Counted from the first letter of the stretch, positions 1-7,900 are shown. The stretch is DNA of 8,540 nucleotides from UBA940 sp964464465 (GCA_964464465.1 CAYXGF010000068.1:1-8540), one strand, 5' to 3'. A program made the numbers and translations. Notes: generated by a model from the letters alone, not told the origin.

Positions 1-112
1 AGTTGCTGTCGAAACATATCTTGTAACCAGCGGCCTGAGCCTGCGCCGCCAGATACTCCGAATCGACCGTATTCTTCGAACAGCCGAGGGTTATGATGTT
101 GATTTTCTTCAT
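1..112 (-). CDS. rimO: RimO, ribosomal protein S12 methylthiotransferase (5' end only)
   Basis: Partial gene: the first 37 codons are present and the rest runs off the left edge. The start is ATG at 110-112 on the minus strand. The N-terminus reads MKKINIITLGCSKNTVDSEY, which is the start of the UPF0004 domain of the MiaB/RimO family. Cys11 in LGCSKN is the expected first ligand of the N-terminal iron-sulfur cluster. RimO is a cytoplasmic radical-SAM enzyme that adds a methylthio group to a conserved aspartate of ribosomal protein S12. The LGCSKNTVDSE wording fits RimO better than MiaB, but the radical-SAM CxxxCxxC motif and the TRAM domain lie outside the window. It follows ftsY after 17 nt on the same strand, with no terminator between, so it is probably co-transcribed with ftsY. 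The ftsY-rimO order is, from memory, common in Bacteroidales. Confidence 0.9.
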   Translation of the reverse strand, partial: MKKINIITLGCSKNTVDSEYLAAQAQAAGYKICFDSN

Positions 113-129
113 CCGTTTTTATGGTTTCA

Positions 130-1128
130 TTACTCCCCGAACAGAGCGTTCACAAACTGCTCGCGGTCGAATATTTTCAGCTGGTCGATTCCCTCGCCGA
201 CCCCTATATAATGCACCGGAATGCCGAAACGGTCACTGATGCCGATAACGACACCGCCTTTTGCCGTGCCGTCGAGTTTCGTTATGGCCAGCGACGAGAC
301 GGATGTCGCCTGCGTGAACTGCCTGGCCTGTTCGAATGCGTTCTGTCCGGTGCTGCCGTCCAGAACCAGCATCACTTCGTGCGGAGCATCGGGTATCACC
401 TTGCCCATCACGTTGCGAATCTTGCCCAGCTCGTTCATAAGTCCTATCTTGTTGTGAAGACGGCCGGCCGTATCTATGAGGACAACATCCGCTTTGCCTG
501 CGACGGCCGATTTGAGCGTATCGAAAGCCACGCTCGCGGGGTCCGAACCCATCTGCTGACGAATCATCGTGGCTCCGGCTCTGTCCGCCCACACCTGCAA
601 CTGCTCTATTGCCGCCGCACGGAACGTATCGGCCGCACCTATGTAGACCTTCTTGCCGGCCTGCGTGAGCTTTGCGGCAAGTTTTCCTATCGTAGTGGTC
701 TTGCCGGCGCCGTTCACGCCCACGACCATCACCACGAACGGAGTACCCTCCCTCTCGGGTATGCCGAAAACGGTCTGACGGCGTTCGCTTTCGAGCATCA
801 GCTGTGCGATTTCGTCGCGCAGGATGCCTTGCAGCTCGGACGAGTTCATATACTTGTCGCGCGCCACACGCTGCTCGATGCGTTCAATGATTTTGACAGT
901 GGTGTCCACACCAACGTCGGAGGTGATGAGTATCTCCTCCAACTGGTCGAGCATCTTCTCGTCCACCTTGGAGTGTCCGGCAACTGCACGTGAGAGTTTG
1001 GAGAAAAATCCCTGTTTCGTTTTTTCCAGTCCGGCATTAAGCTGCTCCCGGTCCTGCCGGTCCTGCTCCTGCCGGTTCTGCTGACTCTCCTGCTGCCGTT
1101 TCTTGGAGAATATACTGAAAAGTCCCAT
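130..1128 (-). CDS. ftsY: FtsY, signal recognition particle receptor GTPase
   Basis: This is the SRP receptor. It docks SRP-bound ribosomes at the inner membrane and, through reciprocal GTP hydrolysis with Ffh, hands nascent membrane proteins to the translocon. The 332 residues are complete (ATG to TAA). A helical N domain spans about 35-115 and the GTPase G domain about 128-332. Visible motifs are the P-loop GVNGAGKTT (137-145), DTFRAAA (167-173), DTAGR (219-223), the guanine-specificity motif TKLD (283-286) and the C-terminal GVGEG (309-313). The initial MGLFSIFSKK is a short amphipathic membrane-contact segment. Residues 10-31 are rich in Q, R and E and occupy the place of the long acidic A domain of Escherichia coli FtsY. 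They look like a low-complexity extension relative to typical Bacteroidales proteins. A candidate promoter lies just upstream at 1153-1184, and rimO follows downstream. Confidence 0.97.
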   Translation of the reverse strand: MGLFSIFSKKRQQESQQNRQEQDRQDREQLNAGLEKTKQGFFSKLSRAVAGHSKVDEKMLDQLEEILITSDVGVDTTVKIIERIEQRVARDKYMNSSELQGILRDEIAQLMLESERRQTVFGIPEREGTPFVVMVVGVNGAGKTTTIGKLAAKLTQAGKKVYIGAADTFRAAAIEQLQVWADRAGATMIRQQMGSDPASVAFDTLKSAVAGKADVVLIDTAGRLHNKIGLMNELGKIRNVMGKVIPDAPHEVMLVLDGSTGQNAFEQARQFTQATSVSSLAITKLDGTAKGGVVIGISDRFGIPVHYIGVGEGIDQLKIFDREQFVNALFGE

Positions 1129-1152
1129 AACCGCGTTTAATTATACTTTGTA

Positions 1153-1184
1153 CAAAAATAGAGGTTTTTTTTATAACTCGGAAA
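1153..1184 (-). promoter_or_regulatory. Candidate Bacteroidota promoter for ftsY-rimO
   Basis: Read on the minus strand, TATTTTTG (plus-strand 1153-1160) matches the Bacteroidota -7 consensus TAnnTTTG. TTTC at 1181-1184 sits 20 bp upstream, one mismatch from the TTTG -33 element. The predicted transcript would start about 20 nt before the ftsY ATG. A run of eight T (1165-1172) lies in the spacer. The match is by eye only, and the -33 element is imperfect. Confidence 0.45.
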
Positions 1185-1186
1185 TA

Positions 1187-1218
1187 TTTGGAGGCTCAAC
1201 ACCGATATGTTATATTTG
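1187..1218 (+). promoter_or_regulatory. Candidate Bacteroidota promoter for the beta-barrel gene
   Basis: TTTG at 1187-1190 and TATATTTG at 1211-1218 are separated by 20 bp. This is an exact fit to the known TTTG-N19-21-TAnnTTTG promoter of the Bacteroidota primary sigma factor. The implied transcription start lies near 1222-1226, giving a short leader of about 16-20 nt before the ATG at 1242. The -33 box is only 2 bp from the candidate -33 box of the divergent ftsY promoter. Confidence 0.65.
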
Positions 1219-1241
1219 CTTTCTGAAAAAACAATCTTGAA

Positions 1242-1937
1242 ATGAAAAGGATTTTAATACTCGCCGCCCTCGGATTTTTCGTTTCCACGGCCTGGGCTCA
1301 GGGAACCGACGGACGGCAGTACTCGGCCAAACCCGCACTGGCACTGCGCGCGGGAATCGATGCGACGATACTCGGCATGAATTTCAACTATTACAGCGAG
1401 GCCATGGATGAAATAGCTCGATTCGCACCGGCCCCTTTCCTCGGCGGAACCGGTTATTTAGGCGCCGCCTACGAGTATCCTGTATCGTACAACTGCGCCG
1501 TGGCCGGAGGAATAGGCGTTTCCTACGGCAAGGCCTCGACGAGCGTCGGACGCGACGCCTCGTTCTATTCCTATTTCTCGATGACCTCGATACACGCCGA
1601 GATTTACTATGCACTCCGTTTGCAGCACTTTTACTGCAACGTCGGATTGCGGGCCGGCTACATGCCGCTGATGGTAACAGAGTACGGCAAAGGGGGGGGG
1701 ATAATGTTCCGCGGCAGGATGAACGGCAACCACTACACCCGTGGAAACGTATACGGACTAATACAGGCTGGCTACACCACGGGCCGCATAGACATCGGCG
1801 TCGATTTCAACTACGCGCTCCTATCGCAGTTCAAGGAGGGCTTCTCCTATCCCGTGGTAGGCAGTTACAATGTCGTCCGGACAAGACACATGAACGTGGG
1901 TCTGAGTCTCGCATACCGGTTCATGTTCGGACGCTGA
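1242..1937 (+). CDS. Secreted outer-membrane beta-barrel-like protein, function unknown
   Basis: The 231-residue protein starts with a clear Sec signal peptide: MKR, a hydrophobic core, then cleavage after STAWA (about residue 19). The rest alternates short aromatic/hydrophobic strands with Gly-rich turns. Examples are a stretch near 82-97, another near 127-141, and strands near 171-193 and 217-228, ending in LSLAYRFMFGR. This is the pattern of a small 8-10-stranded OmpA/porin-family barrel in the outer membrane, although the last residue is not the usual aromatic one. I do not recognise a specific family and cannot assign a substrate. The start is supported by the promoter immediately upstream and by the signal peptide. 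The gene is monocistronic and divergent from ftsY. Codons 151-153 are GGG GGG GGG, a nine-G run and the only GGG glycine codons in the gene. The frame is intact as sequenced. Barrel assignment rests on pattern only. Confidence 0.75.
   Translation: MKRILILAALGFFVSTAWAQGTDGRQYSAKPALALRAGIDATILGMNFNYYSEAMDEIARFAPAPFLGGTGYLGAAYEYPVSYNCAVAGGIGVSYGKASTSVGRDASFYSYFSMTSIHAEIYYALRLQHFYCNVGLRAGYMPLMVTEYGKGGGIMFRGRMNGNHYTRGNVYGLIQAGYTTGRIDIGVDFNYALLSQFKEGFSYPVVGSYNVVRTRHMNVGLSLAYRFMFGR
1692..1700 (+). repeat. G9 homopolymer inside the beta-barrel coding sequence
   Basis: Nine consecutive G encode Gly151-Gly153. All other glycine codons in this gene are GGC, GGA or GGT. Loss of one G would create an immediate TAA (the bases at 1702-1704), removing the last third of the barrel. 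Gain of one G would shift to a frame open to 1948, giving an unrelated C-terminus. The tract is directly visible. Its role as a phase-variation switch is inference, and a sequencing error in the run length is possible. Confidence 0.9.
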
Positions 1938-1940
1938 TGC

Positions 1941-1979
1941 ACCTTTAAAATAAAAGGTATCTATAACCGTACTGTACGG
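1941..1979 (+). terminator. Two short inverted repeats just after the beta-barrel stop codon (weak terminator candidate)
   Basis: ACCTTT (1941-1946) and AAAGGT (1953-1958) form a 6-bp stem with a 6-nt loop, beginning 4 nt after the TGA. It is followed by the near-perfect palindrome CCGTAC-T-GTACGG (1967-1979). Neither has a following T-run, so neither is a convincing intrinsic terminator. The palindrome could equally be a protein-binding site or the edge of the structured block that follows. Confidence 0.3.
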
Positions 1980-2258
1980 CATATCCGACAACGGGGCATA
2001 ATAAGTACTGGCGGCTGCCTGACAATTTTTAATGTTGGGATAGTGCGCATAATGCGGGTGGAGCCTGCGAAGGTGCGGAGTGAATGAAATGAGCTGACCT
2101 TCGCGTGGCGAGGCTCCGGCCAGCACGGTTCCCAAGAACCGTAAAAACAGTGCCGAGAGCTATTGGCTCTTAAAAATGGATAGCGGCCTGCGACCGAACG
2201 AAACTCCGGTCTGCGAAGGCCCGCAAGAGCGCTAAACTGTAAAATAATTTCCAAATAA
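1960..2258. other. Gene-free, highly structured intergenic block; candidate non-coding RNA, long 3' UTR or dispersed repeat
   Basis: No credible gene is present in these roughly 300 bases, but inverted repeats are dense. CGCAT-A-ATGCG lies at 2046-2056. A large hairpin spans 2060-2117: GGAGCCT+GCGAAGGT pairs with ACCTTCGC+AGGCTCC, with a 6-nt bulge and a 22-nt loop. ACGGTTC-CCAA-GAACCGT is at 2125-2142. AGAGC/GCTCT is at 2156-2170. A further hairpin at 2183-2224 pairs GGCCT and GACCG with CGGTC and AGGCC. CTGCGAAGG occurs twice (2065-2073 and 2211-2219). A strong terminator follows at 2259-2287, usable on the plus strand. A weak -7-like TAATGTTG (2030-2037) lacks a good -33 box. The block could be an unnamed non-coding RNA, the 3' UTR of the barrel gene, or a copy of a repeat family. 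I cannot assign it to a known RNA family. Confidence 0.45.
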
Positions 2259-2287
2259 AAAAGCCGGAGAGTGACTCTCCGGCTTTT
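2259..2287. terminator. Strong bidirectional intrinsic terminator
   Basis: GCCGGAGAG (2263-2271) and CTCTCCGGC (2275-2283) form a perfect 9-bp, GC-rich stem with a TGA loop. It is flanked by A-run sequence on the left and TTTT on the right, so both strands read as stem plus U-tract. On the minus strand it begins 10 nt after the stop of the third Sus-locus gene and has the better U-tract, so it ends that operon. On the plus strand it can end transcripts from the barrel gene or from the structured block. Confidence 0.92.
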
Positions 2288-2297
2288 GCTGTCTTCC

Positions 2298-3242
2298 TTA
2301 CGGAAGGGTTATGGTAACCGGATACGCTCCGTCGTTAAGATATCCGTACTGGAAGTCCGGAGCGCAATACACGGGATAGAGCTGGAACTCCTTGTCGGAA
2401 ATCTTCCGGTTCTGCGAGTTGTACTCCGAGAAGTCCTTGCCCCACTTGTACTGGCCCGGCCAGTAGGCGTATACAGGATATTTCGCCTGGAACATAAGTC
2501 CCACGCAGAACGGCTCGTATGTAATCATTCCGTTCTCGTCGCACAGGAACTGGACATACATTGCGGGAACACCGGCCCATCCTGCGTCGAAATCTTCTGT
2601 AAGGAAACCCTCCGAATAGGGGTCCATGACGCGGTATACCTCCGCCTCGCGCGCACGGTAGATGTCCGCCTCGTAGGTATTCTCGAACAGGAATATGTCG
2701 AAATACCTGCATTTGCCCAGGTAGTCGAACGTCAGCTTACGGCTTATCGACACGGTGGTCTGTCCGCGTTTCGACGGACTGAGACCGTCTTTTATGGTAA
2801 GACGAATCTTGTACTTTTCGGTCAGACCCAGCGCCGATATGTCCGTATAGCGAATCTGGGCGTAGGCCGTCGTGGCTCCGTCGGCGAAAACCACCCGCGG
2901 CGTGGTGAGCGAGAATATTCCCGCCGGGTCGGTATCGACCCACTGCTGCTCCACGTGCGTCTTCTCTATGCCGCCGATTACGGTATCGGTCACCGTTACG
3001 TCGACCTGTATCTCAAAGCCGACCTGTGCCATGCCTGTCGCCGCTCCGCTCCTGTATATCGGGACAAGCACCCGGCCGTCATCCTGAATTCCGGTCTCCA
3101 CGTTAAGCACGGAAGCTGCGAATGCGAAACCGTCGGCGTCACCTTTCGACGGATTGTACAATGTGCCTTCGACATCCTGCGAACAGGCCGTTGCGAGCAG
3201 CAGGACGGCGGTCAAGGCTGCGGTTAATTTTTCAAGTCTCAT
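2298..3242 (-). CDS. Surface lipoprotein of a Sus-like locus, Calx-beta-like N-terminal half
   Basis: The 314-residue protein is complete. It has a lipoprotein signal peptide with lipidated Cys20 in ATAC; the -3 position is Ala rather than Leu. SQDVEG follows the Cys, with acidic residues like those that direct Bacteroidota lipoproteins to the cell surface. Residues about 35-168 look like a Calx-beta/Ig-like sandwich: VPIYRSG (60-66), then IFSLTTPRVVFADGATTAYAQI (109-130, a typical edge) and YKIRLTIKDG (144-153). Residues about 170-314 form a second region with the aromatic segments CRYFDIFLFENTYEADIY and VYRVMDPYSEGF. From memory this resembles accessory lipoproteins encoded after SusD genes, but I cannot name a Pfam family with certainty. 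It lies 18 nt after the SusD gene and is last in the operon, ending at the bidirectional terminator. The likely role is substrate capture at the cell surface, in the place of SusE/SusF or an SGBP. The ligand is unknown. Confidence 0.8.
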   Translation of the reverse strand: MRLEKLTAALTAVLLLATACSQDVEGTLYNPSKGDADGFAFAASVLNVETGIQDDGRVLVPIYRSGAATGMAQVGFEIQVDVTVTDTVIGGIEKTHVEQQWVDTDPAGIFSLTTPRVVFADGATTAYAQIRYTDISALGLTEKYKIRLTIKDGLSPSKRGQTTVSISRKLTFDYLGKCRYFDIFLFENTYEADIYRAREAEVYRVMDPYSEGFLTEDFDAGWAGVPAMYVQFLCDENGMITYEPFCVGLMFQAKYPVYAYWPGQYKWGKDFSEYNSQNRKISDKEFQLYPVYCAPDFQYGYLNDGAYPVTITLP

Positions 3243-3260
3243 TTCTCTCTGTATTCGGTT

Positions 3261-4892
3261 TTATTGCACATAAGGATTCTGGTCCGCCGACGAGATATTG
3301 GGATTGTTGTCTATCTCGGTCTGCGGAATCATCAGTATGCACTCGATGTAATCTGCCGGGAAATTCAGATATTCGGCATATTTGCTAAGATAGTTGGTGT
3401 GGTTGCTCTTCTCACCGTTGATTTCCCAGTAACGGGTCCAGCCCACACCCTGGCGCAATATGTCGAAAATACGGCCGGCCTCGCCCCACAGTTCGATGCG
3501 CCGTTGCAGAAGAATCTCGTCCAGCAGGGTCTTCACCTGACCGGTCGTTCCGAACGTCTGAATGTTGCCCGTAAGCGACGCTATGCGGGTGGCGTAGTTC
3601 GTGTCGCGCCGGCGGCCGAGCTCGTAGAGCACCGGACGGGCCAGCTCCTCCTCCGAATTGCGGCACAGCGCCTCCGCCTTTATCAGGTAGGCCTCCTCCA
3701 TACGCATGAAGATATAGTCGCCCGTGTGAGCCTTCTGGTTGGCCCACTGGAATTTGTGCTGGTTGTAGTTGATGTTGGCGCCGTATGACCACTCGTCGGC
3801 CGTGATTCCGATATTGCCGTTCCACCACGTCTTGCGGACATCGGTGTTCGGAATCTGGGCATACAGCCAGTTGCTGATGCACTTCGGAGATTCGGCGGCG
3901 TAGTATACGTCCGTGCAGGCGTCCATATGCGAGTAGAATGAAGCGAAGACGGTGGACTGCTCCGATACGACCTCAGCACCCCACATGACGGAACTGGATT
4001 TTGCAGAGTTGAACGGAGTCTTTCCTGTGGTCCAGCTTTTGGTCGCATCGTCGAATGTTCCGGGCGTGACGGTAGCCTCGCTCATGCTCAGAAGTTCGCA
4101 TCCGGGCTTTTTCATTGCGTTGTCGGCAGCCTCCGCTGCATCCTCCCACCTGTTCTGCACCAATGCGACACGGGCTTTGAGCAGCCACGTGGCGTAGATG
4201 TCGATATGGGAGATGTGCGACTGTGCAAGGTCCGACTTCCCGAAAAGCTCGACCGCCGTGTCGAGGTCCCTGTTTATCTGCTCGTACACGTCCTCCACCG
4301 TTCCGCGGCCGCGGCCTTTCGACGAACTGGACGTGGGCTGTGTGTAAACGGGAACTCCCGGCAGGTTTTCATGCCCCTTGTATGTCTGCTGAAACGACTG
4401 TATGAGCATGAAATATGCGTATGCCCGCACCGCATGGGCCTGGGCCATGACATCCTTGATTTGATTTTCGTCGCCCTGGACCGTACTGCGTGCCGAGATT
4501 ATGTAGTTCACGTTGCTTATTATCTCGTAGAAGTATTTCCACGTGAAGTAGCAGCGCCATATCTTGCTGGTGTATCTGACGCGCGCCTCGTAGTTGTAGT
4601 CTTTCCAGAACCACCCCGGGCCCTGCGCCGTGTGCACCATGTCGTCGCCCATCACTTCCGCACACAGCGTCACCGCCATGTTGCCGAAACACTGGTGCGC
4701 ATTGGCCGTCACGAAATCTATTCTGTTGTACATTGTCGAATAGACGCCGTCCAAAGCTACCTTCACGGCATCGACATCTTTGAGTATCAAGTTTTTGTCC
4801 ACTTCTCCGGACGGAGATGTCTCCATCAGGTCGGAACATCCCGCCGAAAGCAGGCTTATGGCAATACCTATCGTGTAGATGATTTTTTTCAT
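3261..4892 (-). CDS. RagB/SusD family nutrient-uptake outer-membrane lipoprotein
   Basis: This 543-residue SusD homologue is the extracellular lid that binds substrate and closes over the SusC barrel. The signal peptide ends in a good lipobox, LSAGC, with lipidated Cys19, followed by SDLMETSPSG, the usual start of SusD proteins. The N-terminal TPR-like part shows DAVKVALDGVYSTMY (41-55), QAHAVRAYAYFMLIQ (151-165) and RGTVEDVYEQINRDL (196-210). The C-terminal RagB/SusD part shows MRMEEAYLIKAEAL (397-409), DEILLQRRIELWGEAGRIFD (458-477) and the closing IPQTEIDNNPNI...QNP (522-540). These are the conserved family signatures, and the length is typical. The gene starts 10 nt after the SusC stop, so translation of the pair is probably coupled. 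The family is clear; the substrate cannot be read from the sequence. Confidence 0.96.
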   Translation of the reverse strand: MKKIIYTIGIAISLLSAGCSDLMETSPSGEVDKNLILKDVDAVKVALDGVYSTMYNRIDFVTANAHQCFGNMAVTLCAEVMGDDMVHTAQGPGWFWKDYNYEARVRYTSKIWRCYFTWKYFYEIISNVNYIISARSTVQGDENQIKDVMAQAHAVRAYAYFMLIQSFQQTYKGHENLPGVPVYTQPTSSSSKGRGRGTVEDVYEQINRDLDTAVELFGKSDLAQSHISHIDIYATWLLKARVALVQNRWEDAAEAADNAMKKPGCELLSMSEATVTPGTFDDATKSWTTGKTPFNSAKSSSVMWGAEVVSEQSTVFASFYSHMDACTDVYYAAESPKCISNWLYAQIPNTDVRKTWWNGNIGITADEWSYGANINYNQHKFQWANQKAHTGDYIFMRMEEAYLIKAEALCRNSEEELARPVLYELGRRRDTNYATRIASLTGNIQTFGTTGQVKTLLDEILLQRRIELWGEAGRIFDILRQGVGWTRYWEINGEKSNHTNYLSKYAEYLNFPADYIECILMIPQTEIDNNPNISSADQNPYVQ

Positions 4893-4902
4893 AACTGCTT
4901 TT

Positions 4903-7900
4903 TTAGAATTTCAAATCCACTCCGAGCATCACGGTGCGGTTGGGGGTGTACGAATAGGAGGTCGAACCGTTGAAACTTGCCTGTGGATTCAGACCTTTCA
5001 GATGCGTGAATATCCACGGGCTGTCAGCCGAAAGATACACCCGGAGCGCGCCGATGCCGGTTTTGCCGAGCGATTTTGTCGGAATGCTGTATCCGAGCGT
5101 GATATTCTTGATTGCGAAATACGATGCGTCCACCAGAAAACGGTCGCTTATCTGCGACGAGAGCGTGGTGGTGGCTTTCGGAACATCCGTCACCTGTCCC
5201 GGAGTGCGCCAACTGCGCAATGCGTTCCTGTGATATGTCTGGCCGATGAATGTCGGCTCCATCATCGACTGATATATAGCATCGTATATCTTTCCGCCTA
5301 TCGAATATGTCATAAGCAGTCCCAGGTCGAATCCCTTCCACGTCAGCGATGTGGAAATCGAGCCGTAGAGGTCCGGTATGCGGCTGCCGTGCATGTATTT
5401 GCATCCAGCCGCCACAGTCGCGTCGTTGGTGACATACTCCGAGCCGGGCTTCATGCTGCCGTCAGCGTTCTTTTCGTAGGCCCAGTAGAGCTGTTCGCCG
5501 GTCGTCGGGTCCACGCCCGCGCTCTTGGCCATATAGAACGTGTTGATTTCCTCTCCCTCGCGTATGATGTACACTCCGCTGACGATGTCGTCGCCTCCGT
5601 CCGTCAGTTTGCGGACCCTGTTGCTCAGGGTCGACGCCATAACCGTCACGTTCCATCGCCAGTCCTTGTTGGAGATGATGTCGCCGCCCAGCGTAATGTC
5701 CCATCCGCGGTTGACCATGCTGCCGATGTTGGCGTAATATCCGGGGAAGCCGAGCGATATGGCCATGGGATATTCCAGGAGCAGGTCGCTTGTACTGCGG
5801 TTGTACCACTCCACCGTTCCGGTGATGCGCCCGAGAAGCCGGAATTCGAGACCGACATTGAGATTGCCGTTCTTCTCCCAGGTGATATCCTTGTTCTCTA
5901 TCGAATTAATCACGGCACCCGAATTGCTGCCGTTGGGATAGTTCATGTCATAGAGCGACTGCCATGCGTAGTAGGTGCCCAGATTGTCGTTTCCCTGCAC
6001 GCCGTAGCTGGCTTTGAGCGTTATATTGTCTATCCACTCGACATCTTTGAGGAAAGGCTCCTCCGACATGCGCCACGAAGCGCCGACCGACCAGAAACTG
6101 CCCCAGCGGTTCTCCTTCTTGAATCTCGACGAAGCATCCATACGGAAACTTGCCGAGAGATAATAACGGTCGTCATAGTTGTAGTTCAGACGGCTCATGT
6201 ACGAGTTTATCGAATAACGGTTGGATGCGGAGTTGGCCTCGGCGATTGTCGACCCCATGCTCAACTCGTCGTAATCGGCGAACGGGAACCCGGTGCGCTC
6301 AGCAATTATGTACGTGAACAGGTAACGGTAGAACTCATGTCCCACCATAGCGTCTATCGAGTGGCGGCCTATCTTGGTCTGATATGTCAGCAGCTGATTC
6401 CACGTGTAGCTCATCACGCGCGAATTCTCTTTGGTGAGTCGTCCTGTTCCGGCAGCGTTGCCGTAAAAAGGATTGTAATTGGTGGTCTCGTTCGTGTTCA
6501 CGTTGTCGACACCCAGATTGGTGGACAGTTTTATACCCTTCCAGTTCACGGCCAGATAAGCCCTGCCGCTCATGTTGTCGGTCAGCGTATAGAAATCGTC
6601 CTCGAACAGCGTGGCCACGGAGTTACGGTTGTTCTGCGCACCCGCCGGACGCGACTGTCCGTAGTCGAACACCCTTTTGCCGTTTTCGAGCACGTAGCTG
6701 CCGGTTCCGTCGATTTTGTGCACCGGATAAATCGGCGCCATGAGCATGGCCGAATACCACACGTTGGTATTGTTGGCGGTACCCTCCGAACCCAGAAAAT
6801 CGCTGTCTGTATGCGCATAGCTCATGTTGGCTCCGAAATCGAGCCATTTACGCGGAGTGAAGTCAACGCCCACGCGCCCCGTGTAACGTTTGAATCCGGT
6901 GGTTTTGAGCGTACCTTTCTCGTCGAGATAGCTGAGCGAGGCCATGTACTTGCTCTGCGTACCGGAACCGTTCACCGACAGCTGGTACTCCTGACGGACA
7001 GGAGCCTGAGCCTGCGCCTCCTTCATCCAGTCGGCGGAATATTTCTGCCGTGCGTCCGGAACGATTCTGCCGTCGGCATCGAAAAGCTCCGAGACGGGTT
7101 TGTCGTATATGTTGTATACGTTGTCGGTTCCCAGAATCGATTTCGAGAGTTTGTCCACGGTCATGCTCTTCGCCACATCGGGCAGATACCCTTCGGTATA
7201 TACCAAATCGTTGAAAGAGGCAGTGTACATGTGCTCCATATACTCCCGGGCCGAGAGCGTCTCGTAGAGAGGTATCGCACGCGAGCTGACACCTACCTTG
7301 GCGCTGAGCTGCACGTTTATCTTGTCGCCTGCGTTCTTGTTGCGGCGCGTGGTAATCAGCACTACGCCGTTGGCGCCGCGGGCTCCGTACAGAGCGCCGG
7401 CCGAAGCGTCTTTGAGTACCGACATGGACTCTATGTCGCTGCTGTTTATCGAGTTCAAGTCTCCGTCGAACGGCACTCCGTCCACAACAATCAGCGGCGA
7501 ATTGGATGCGTTTATCGAGCCGAAGCCTCTGATTCGCAGTTCGGCTCCGCTGCCCGGCTGTCCTCCGCCGGAAGTGGTCATCACACCGGCCACCTGTCCG
7601 TCCAGAGCTTTGGTCACATCGGTGACCGGGCGGTTTTTGAGCTTGTCACCCGACACGACCTCCGCAGAACCGGTAAAGGATTCCTTCTTCGTAGTTCCGT
7701 ATGCCACGACGATGACCTCTTCAAGAACCTTGTCCTCCGCTTTCAGCTCCACGTCTATCACCTTCTGGTCTCCGACCGTCACGCGTTCGGTCTGCATGCC
7801 CAGAAACGAGAAGACAAGCACATCTCCCTTCGAGACTTTTATCGAATAATCGCCCTTGGTTCCGGTTACGGTAGCGGCCTTTCCGCTCTCCGCCATCACC

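Noticed and set aside
121..993. A 290-codon plus-strand open frame opposite ftsY
   Set aside because: FtsY motifs are unmistakable on the minus strand; the antisense translation shows no family signature.
1821..2135. A 104-codon minus-strand open frame overlapping the end of the barrel gene
   Set aside because: It overlaps the well-supported plus-strand gene by more than 100 bases, lacks a promoter, and runs through the hairpin block.
1961..2254. A 97-codon minus-strand open frame in the intergenic block
   Set aside because: It starts with TTG, overlaps all the inverted repeats, and its Arg/Pro/Cys-rich translation shows no domain. Frames like this are often over-predicted on structured RNA or repeat DNA.
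2271..3227. A 318-codon plus-strand open frame opposite the third Sus-locus lipoprotein
   Set aside because: It begins inside the bidirectional terminator stem and mirrors a gene with a lipoprotein signal and domain pattern; it is a shadow frame.
4883..4889. A T7 run (A7 on the coding strand) at the start of the SusD gene as a possible slippage site
   Set aside because: It is the ordinary MKKI start (ATG AAA AAA ATC) seen in many Bacteroidota lipoproteins, and seven A is too common to single out.
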